Assembly (NCBI GenBank): GCA_036508875.1
Contig: DATCGP010000022.1
Location: 1-32,748 of the forward strand
Length of the DNA stretch: 32,748 bases
DNA from: PALSA-660 sp036508875
GTDB lineage: Bacteria > Actinomycetota > Coriobacteriia > Anaerosomatales > PALSA-660
Direction: 5' to 3'
A model generated the notes under the pieces. That model was given only the letters and a program-made list of their open reading frames with translations. It was not told the origin of the DNA and ran no database searches. The position numbers and the translations under genes were made by a program. Within the stretch, counting starts at the first letter, position 1. Each line of letters starts with the position of its first letter. Shown piece after piece: positions 29,339 to 32,748 of the stretch.

Positions 29339-30193
29339 TCAGTGGCAGGTGTCGCAGAACGTCTTCTGGTCGTGGCAGACCAAGCATCCCTTCGCGCCGA
29401 GCTTGTTCGCGGCGAACTGGTGCTCGTACTTCCAGTTGCCCACGTGTGACGCCGGGCGCTGCTCGTGGCACGCCTGGCAGAAGTTCGGCGTCCACGCGTG
29501 GCACTTCGCGCAGTCGATCTGGCCGACGAACGTCGGATGCACGGTCAGCCAGTCCGCCTTCTTGTGCTCGGGCGGGACCTGGATCTGCGTGTGGCAGGTC
29601 ACGCAGTCGTTCTTCGCCTTCACCCCGTCGTGGCATCCCGCAACGAGGCACGTCGGCATCTCCGGAGTGTTGAACCCCTGCGAGTTCGGCGAATGCACCA
29701 GGTTCTTGTGGCAGATGGCGCACGCCATCCCGAGGTCGACCACGTGCTTCTGATGCGGGATGAGAAGGTCGCCGTTGGGGGACACGGTACGGTCGGCCTT
29801 GTGGCACTTCAGGCAGGCAGCGCTGGTCGGAACAGCGAGCACGTTCTGCGTCGTCGGGCCTGAGATGAGCTGCGAGTAGAACGCGGGGATCGACCTCTCG
29901 GCGAACGCGATGACGCCGACCGCGCCCGGGTCCACGTGGCAGTCCGAGCATCCGACGAGCGAATGGGTCGACGCGCGCCATGCGGCGATGCGCCCTGACA
30001 GGCTCGGGAAGGCCTCGTAGTAGGACGGCTGGAGCGTCAGGACGAGCGGGAGCACGAGGGTCAGCGCCACTAGGATCAGGAGGGCCGACACGGTGCCGAG
30101 CGTGATGGCGCGCCCGCGGCTCATGTGCCTGCGCGCCGGCTTGCCGGTGGCGTCAGGCTCCGTGCCCTTCGGCGTCTTGGCTTCCGCGGTCAT
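29339..30193 (-). CDS. Membrane-anchored multiheme cytochrome c (8 CXXCH plus one CX4CH)
   Basis: A 284-residue protein with an N-terminal anchor (AITLGTVSALLILVALTLVLPLVLTL, about residues 29-54). Heme motifs: CSDCH, CLKCH, CAICH, the stretched CLVAGCH, CVTCH, CAKCH, CQACH, CLVCH and CDTCH, the last forming the C-terminus. CX4CH is a known variant heme site in other multiheme cytochromes. The segment HPTFVGQIDCAKCHAWTPNFCQACHEQRPASHVGNWKYEH mirrors the sister protein at 28411. The ATG lies directly against the upstream gene's stop; eight bases separate it from the next gene. Confidence 0.9.
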   Translation of the reverse strand: MTAEAKTPKGTEPDATGKPARRHMSRGRAITLGTVSALLILVALTLVLPLVLTLQPSYYEAFPSLSGRIAAWRASTHSLVGCSDCHVDPGAVGVIAFAERSIPAFYSQLISGPTTQNVLAVPTSAACLKCHKADRTVSPNGDLLIPHQKHVVDLGMACAICHKNLVHSPNSQGFNTPEMPTCLVAGCHDGVKAKNDCVTCHTQIQVPPEHKKADWLTVHPTFVGQIDCAKCHAWTPNFCQACHEQRPASHVGNWKYEHQFAANKLGAKGCLVCHDQKTFCDTCH

Positions 30194-31192
30194 CTACTTC
30201 GTCGCCTTGAACAGCGCGTGGCACTGGTCACACTCCGACTGCTGGTGGCACGTGAGGCAGCGGGCCGTGTCGGTCCCGAGGGGCTGGTGGCGCGTGAGCC
30301 AGGTCGCGATCGGGTCGTGGAAGGCCGGGCGCTGCGAGTGACAGTCCACACACTCCTGCTCCGAGATGTGGCAGACGGTGCACTTGGTGGGGTCCTGAAG
30401 GGCGATCGTCCCGTGCTGCGACAGCCAATCGGCCTTGATGTGCGCCTGCTCGATCGGGCCCGCGGACGCCGTAGGGACGCTCGAGGGCAGGACCGGCGTC
30501 TTGCCGGTCGTGTGACACAGCACGCACTGCTCTGGCTTGTGGCAGAACTCGAGGCAGGAGTTCGGGCCGTTGGCCCGGACCACCGGCGGGTGGAGCTTGA
30601 GCCAGTCGCCCGTCTCCTCCTGCAGGACGTGGTGGCAGTTCTGGCAATCGGTGGGCGCCTTGACTCCGACATGGCACTGGAACGAGGCGCACACCGCGGA
30701 GAACGGCATCGTCGTGTGCTTCGCCTGGTACAGCTCTTCGTGCGCGACCCACTTGTGGCACAAGACGCAGTCGCGGGTCTCCATCGAGACGCGCAGGTGC
30801 GCCGGGTGCGGGACCACCGCTGTCTTCGACGCCTCGTCGCTCCAGTCGTATCGGTGGCACTGGAGGCACACATCGCTTGTGGGCGGCTGGAACGATACGA
30901 ACGCCAGCTCTGTAGAAGTGGAGACGAGGCTGTTGTAGAACTCGCCTACGCGTGCGACAGCGGATCCGAGCGCGGTGGCCACGTCGGTGTGGCAAACGAC
31001 GCAATCGATGCCGGCGTGGGCCGAGGACTCGAGCGTCGTGTGGCGGCGCTGCAGCCCCGTGTAGCGGTCGTAGAAGCCGGGCTGCGAAGTGACGACCAGC
31101 GCCACCGCGACGGCGATGACGGCGAGAACGAGGACCGCACCGACCACGATGGCGACGATCCGCCCGCGCTTGCGCTTCGCGACGGCGCTCAC
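30194..31192 (-). CDS. Membrane-anchored multiheme cytochrome c (9 CXXCH, one CX3CH, one CX4CH)
   Basis: A 332-residue protein with anchor GRIVAIVVGAVLVLAVIAVAVALVV (about 10-34). Heme sites are CVVCH, CLQCH, CVLCH, CASFQCH, CQNCH, CLEFCH, CVLCH, CTVCH, CVDCH, CLTCH and CDQCH: nine CXXCH plus one CX4CH and one CX3CH, eleven possible hemes in all. Non-standard spacings may need a dedicated heme lyase or may bind specially. GTG start overlaps the NrfD stop as GTGA. The unit SAHAGIDCVVCH near the anchor is shared by all three paralogues. Confidence 0.9.
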   Translation of the reverse strand: MSAVAKRKRGRIVAIVVGAVLVLAVIAVAVALVVTSQPGFYDRYTGLQRRHTTLESSAHAGIDCVVCHTDVATALGSAVARVGEFYNSLVSTSTELAFVSFQPPTSDVCLQCHRYDWSDEASKTAVVPHPAHLRVSMETRDCVLCHKWVAHEELYQAKHTTMPFSAVCASFQCHVGVKAPTDCQNCHHVLQEETGDWLKLHPPVVRANGPNSCLEFCHKPEQCVLCHTTGKTPVLPSSVPTASAGPIEQAHIKADWLSQHGTIALQDPTKCTVCHISEQECVDCHSQRPAFHDPIATWLTRHQPLGTDTARCLTCHQQSECDQCHALFKATK

Positions 31193-32445
31193 TGTGCCGC
31201 CTCCGGCTCGAGGGCCGGTTCGGCCGGTTGCCCGGCGAGCTCGGGGCTCGTGCCCTCGTCATGTTCGGGGACGCGGAGCGGCAGGAGCTTGGCTGCCAGC
31301 GTCACGAACAAGACTCCGATCGACAGAAGGCCGATCGCGATGAACGCCTCGGTGAGGCTCGGCAGGTACGGGGCCTGCTGCTGCCCGAGCGTCCCGATCG
31401 CGAAGCCCATCGACATGAGCGTGTAGCGCTTGAAGAAGATGGCCACGACGTAGAGGGCCGAGGCGGTGATCTGCACCGCTGGGATGTGACGCGTTCTTCG
31501 ACTGGCGAGCAGCGAGAACGCGGTGATCCCGAGTATCAGGACTGGCAGGAAGACCCACGCGTAGGGCCCGGTGAGGAACTCCGAGAACCGCAGCGTATGG
31601 CCCGCCTTCGCAGACGTGGGCCAGTACACGAAGGCGATCTCGACCAACAGGAGGAACAGGTCGAGGATGATCGTCGTCGCGAGGAGCGTGGAGAGGCTTC
31701 TGAACATGCTCGACTTGAACTTGAGGACGTTGAAGCGCTGCATGATGTAGGCGACTATCAGGAGCAACCCGATCCCGGACGCGACGGCCGAGGTCAGGAA
31801 GATCGGCACCATGAACGCCGTGTTCCACAGCTCGCGCGACTTGTTGAGCGCCAGCACGAACGCGGTGGTTGTGTGGAGGTAGATCGCGAAGGGCAGCGCG
31901 ATGAGTGTCATCGCGAACGCGAGCTTCTCTCCACCCTTCCCCGTGATCAGGATCCACAGGTCTACGAAGCACAGCACCATGTAGATCGCGGCCGCGCTCC
32001 CGGTGTAGACGAAGATCGCGGACAGGTTCGGCGATAGGATGAACCAGTAGATCCTCCAGACTCGGACCAGGTCGGTCAGATCGCCCAGCAGGGCGACCAT
32101 CGTGAGCACTCCGGCCATCAGCACGGCGAGCCGTGCCAGCGGGCGGAACTGCTCAGCCCCGAAGAGGTGCACGCTGGCGTACACGACGAGTCCACCGGCG
32201 GCCAGCCCCACGTAGAACATGTAGTCCGCGAACCACAGTCCCCACGTGAACCCGTCGCGCTGGGCCATCGTGACGCCGCCCTCGGTGAGGATGAGGTACC
32301 AGGCGGTGAGGCCGAGCGCGATGAGGATGCCGAGGATCCCCACGAACGCCCAGTACCGCTTGCCCGCGCTCTTGAGCGCTCTGGCGTTCCAGTCGATGCC
32401 GATGAACCGCTTGATCCCGGGCTGGGTGGTGGTGGCGTCAGTCAT
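31189..32445 (-). CDS. nrfD: NrfD/PsrC-type integral membrane subunit
   Basis: A 418-residue quinone-linked membrane subunit with about ten hydrophobic segments. N-terminal GIDWNARALKSAGKRYWAFVGILGILIALGLTAWYLIL is followed by GFTWGLWFADYMFYVGLAAGGLVVYASVHLFG, the NrfD (PF03916) block, and the IYWFILSPNLSAIFVYTGSAAAIYM region. No heme or iron-sulfur motif. It sits between the ferredoxin subunit and the cytochromes, as in Hmc/Nrf-type complexes, where NrfD exchanges electrons with the quinone pool. The C-terminal tail is acidic. ATG at 32445 is six bases from the ferredoxin stop. Confidence 0.92.
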   Translation of the reverse strand: MTDATTTQPGIKRFIGIDWNARALKSAGKRYWAFVGILGILIALGLTAWYLILTEGGVTMAQRDGFTWGLWFADYMFYVGLAAGGLVVYASVHLFGAEQFRPLARLAVLMAGVLTMVALLGDLTDLVRVWRIYWFILSPNLSAIFVYTGSAAAIYMVLCFVDLWILITGKGGEKLAFAMTLIALPFAIYLHTTTAFVLALNKSRELWNTAFMVPIFLTSAVASGIGLLLIVAYIMQRFNVLKFKSSMFRSLSTLLATTIILDLFLLLVEIAFVYWPTSAKAGHTLRFSEFLTGPYAWVFLPVLILGITAFSLLASRRTRHIPAVQITASALYVVAIFFKRYTLMSMGFAIGTLGQQQAPYLPSLTEAFIAIGLLSIGVLFVTLAAKLLPLRVPEHDEGTSPELAGQPAEPALEPEAAQ

Positions 32446-32451
32446 CTGTCA

Positions 32452-32748
32452 TCACCCCACATACCAGATCATCGGTTCGGTCGATTCGTCTTCCTTCAGG
32501 CGCCACACACGGCGGGTCTTCAGGATTATCGCGACGTCGCTGTTCGGGTCGTTGAGGTCTCCGAACTTCCTCGCTCCGAGGGGGCACGCTTCCACGCACG
32601 CGGTGGTCTGGCCGTGGCGGGTCCGCTGCACGCAGAACGTGCACTTCTCCGCGGTCCACGCCTTCTCCTCGACGGGGACCTTCGGGTTGCGCTCCGCCGC
32701 CGGGACCTGCGGTCGCACCCAGTTGAAGTGACGGGCGCCGTACGGGCA
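32452..32748 (-). CDS. 4Fe-4S ferredoxin subunit (NrfC/HmcB-like), partial at window edge
   Basis: The last 99 residues of an iron-sulfur subunit; the start lies beyond the end of the window. It enters as CPYGARHFNWVRPQV, then has WTAEKCTFCVQRTRHGQTTACVEACPLGARKFGDLNDPNSDVAIIL, with a CxxCx(n)CxxxCP set, and ends EPMIWYVG. This is the multi-cluster ferredoxin that pairs with NrfD in Nrf, Psr and Hmc-type complexes. The preceding gene outside the window may be a molybdopterin catalytic subunit, which cannot be seen here. Confidence 0.9.
   Translation of the reverse strand, partial: CPYGARHFNWVRPQVPAAERNPKVPVEEKAWTAEKCTFCVQRTRHGQTTACVEACPLGARKFGDLNDPNSDVAIILKTRRVWRLKEDESTEPMIWYVG

Noticed and set aside
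1..32748. CRISPR array, rRNA or tRNA genes
   Set aside because: No regularly spaced direct repeats and no rRNA or tRNA sequence were recognised by eye on either strand.

Overview
The window looks like chromosome from a high-GC, anaerobic or microaerophilic actinobacterium. My best guess is the Coriobacteriia side (OPB41/Anaerosomatales-like). This rests on the gene set: rubrerythrin, a membrane-anchored multiheme cytochrome/NrfD operon, an EFR1-type flavodoxin-ferredoxin, a C_GCAxxG_C_C protein, a PadR regulator and UGA-encoded selenocysteine. It is an inference, since no rRNA is present. No tRNA or rRNA gene was seen.

Layout. 1-6260: a TIGR00300 protein; a methionine-sulfoxide repair operon whose MsrA has an in-frame UGA at the catalytic Cys codon, followed by MsrB and a HELGH membrane protein; RpiA; a DUF2284 protein; an AlkA-type glycosylase; and a LysR regulator. 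6260-9630: a tiny membrane protein, a YefM-YoeB pair with its operator, a small anchored protein, rubrerythrin, PadR followed by a broken HAAS-type gene, and a small membrane protein. 9690-15900: a SulP transporter, a membrane protein plus wHTH pair behind tandem 14-bp repeats, DinB and radical SAM/SPASM genes, a membrane protein and an EFR1 protein.

15930-20800 is a chromosomal integron. It has a full IntI-type integrase in the same orientation as a run of small cassettes: three toxin-antitoxin pairs and a DUF488 protein, then DUF1801, a catalase-peroxidase scrap and a PLDc_N-like protein. Three imperfect palindromes of 84-87 bp, bounded by CGAA / TTCG boxes with arms carrying unpaired bases, read as attC sites. 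Two further sites are half or degenerate. One half-site is cut by a structured non-coding stretch that ends at a start codon resembling that of an IS110-family transposase.

20830-28400: a C_GCAxxG_C_C protein, an Uup-type ABC-F ATPase, a peroxiredoxin with UGA at the peroxidatic Cys, GNAT, cupin and CDF-like genes, gene remnants, and a trans-aconitate-methyltransferase-like gene with an in-frame UGA followed by a perfect hairpin. 28411-32748 (minus strand): ferredoxin, NrfD and three multiheme cytochromes with 9, 9 and 11 heme sites, an electron-transfer module of the membrane and outer face.

The most notable points are the three UGA-containing reading frames (two at textbook catalytic cysteines), the integron with non-standard GTTCGA recombination boxes, and the apparent IS110-like disruption of one attC.
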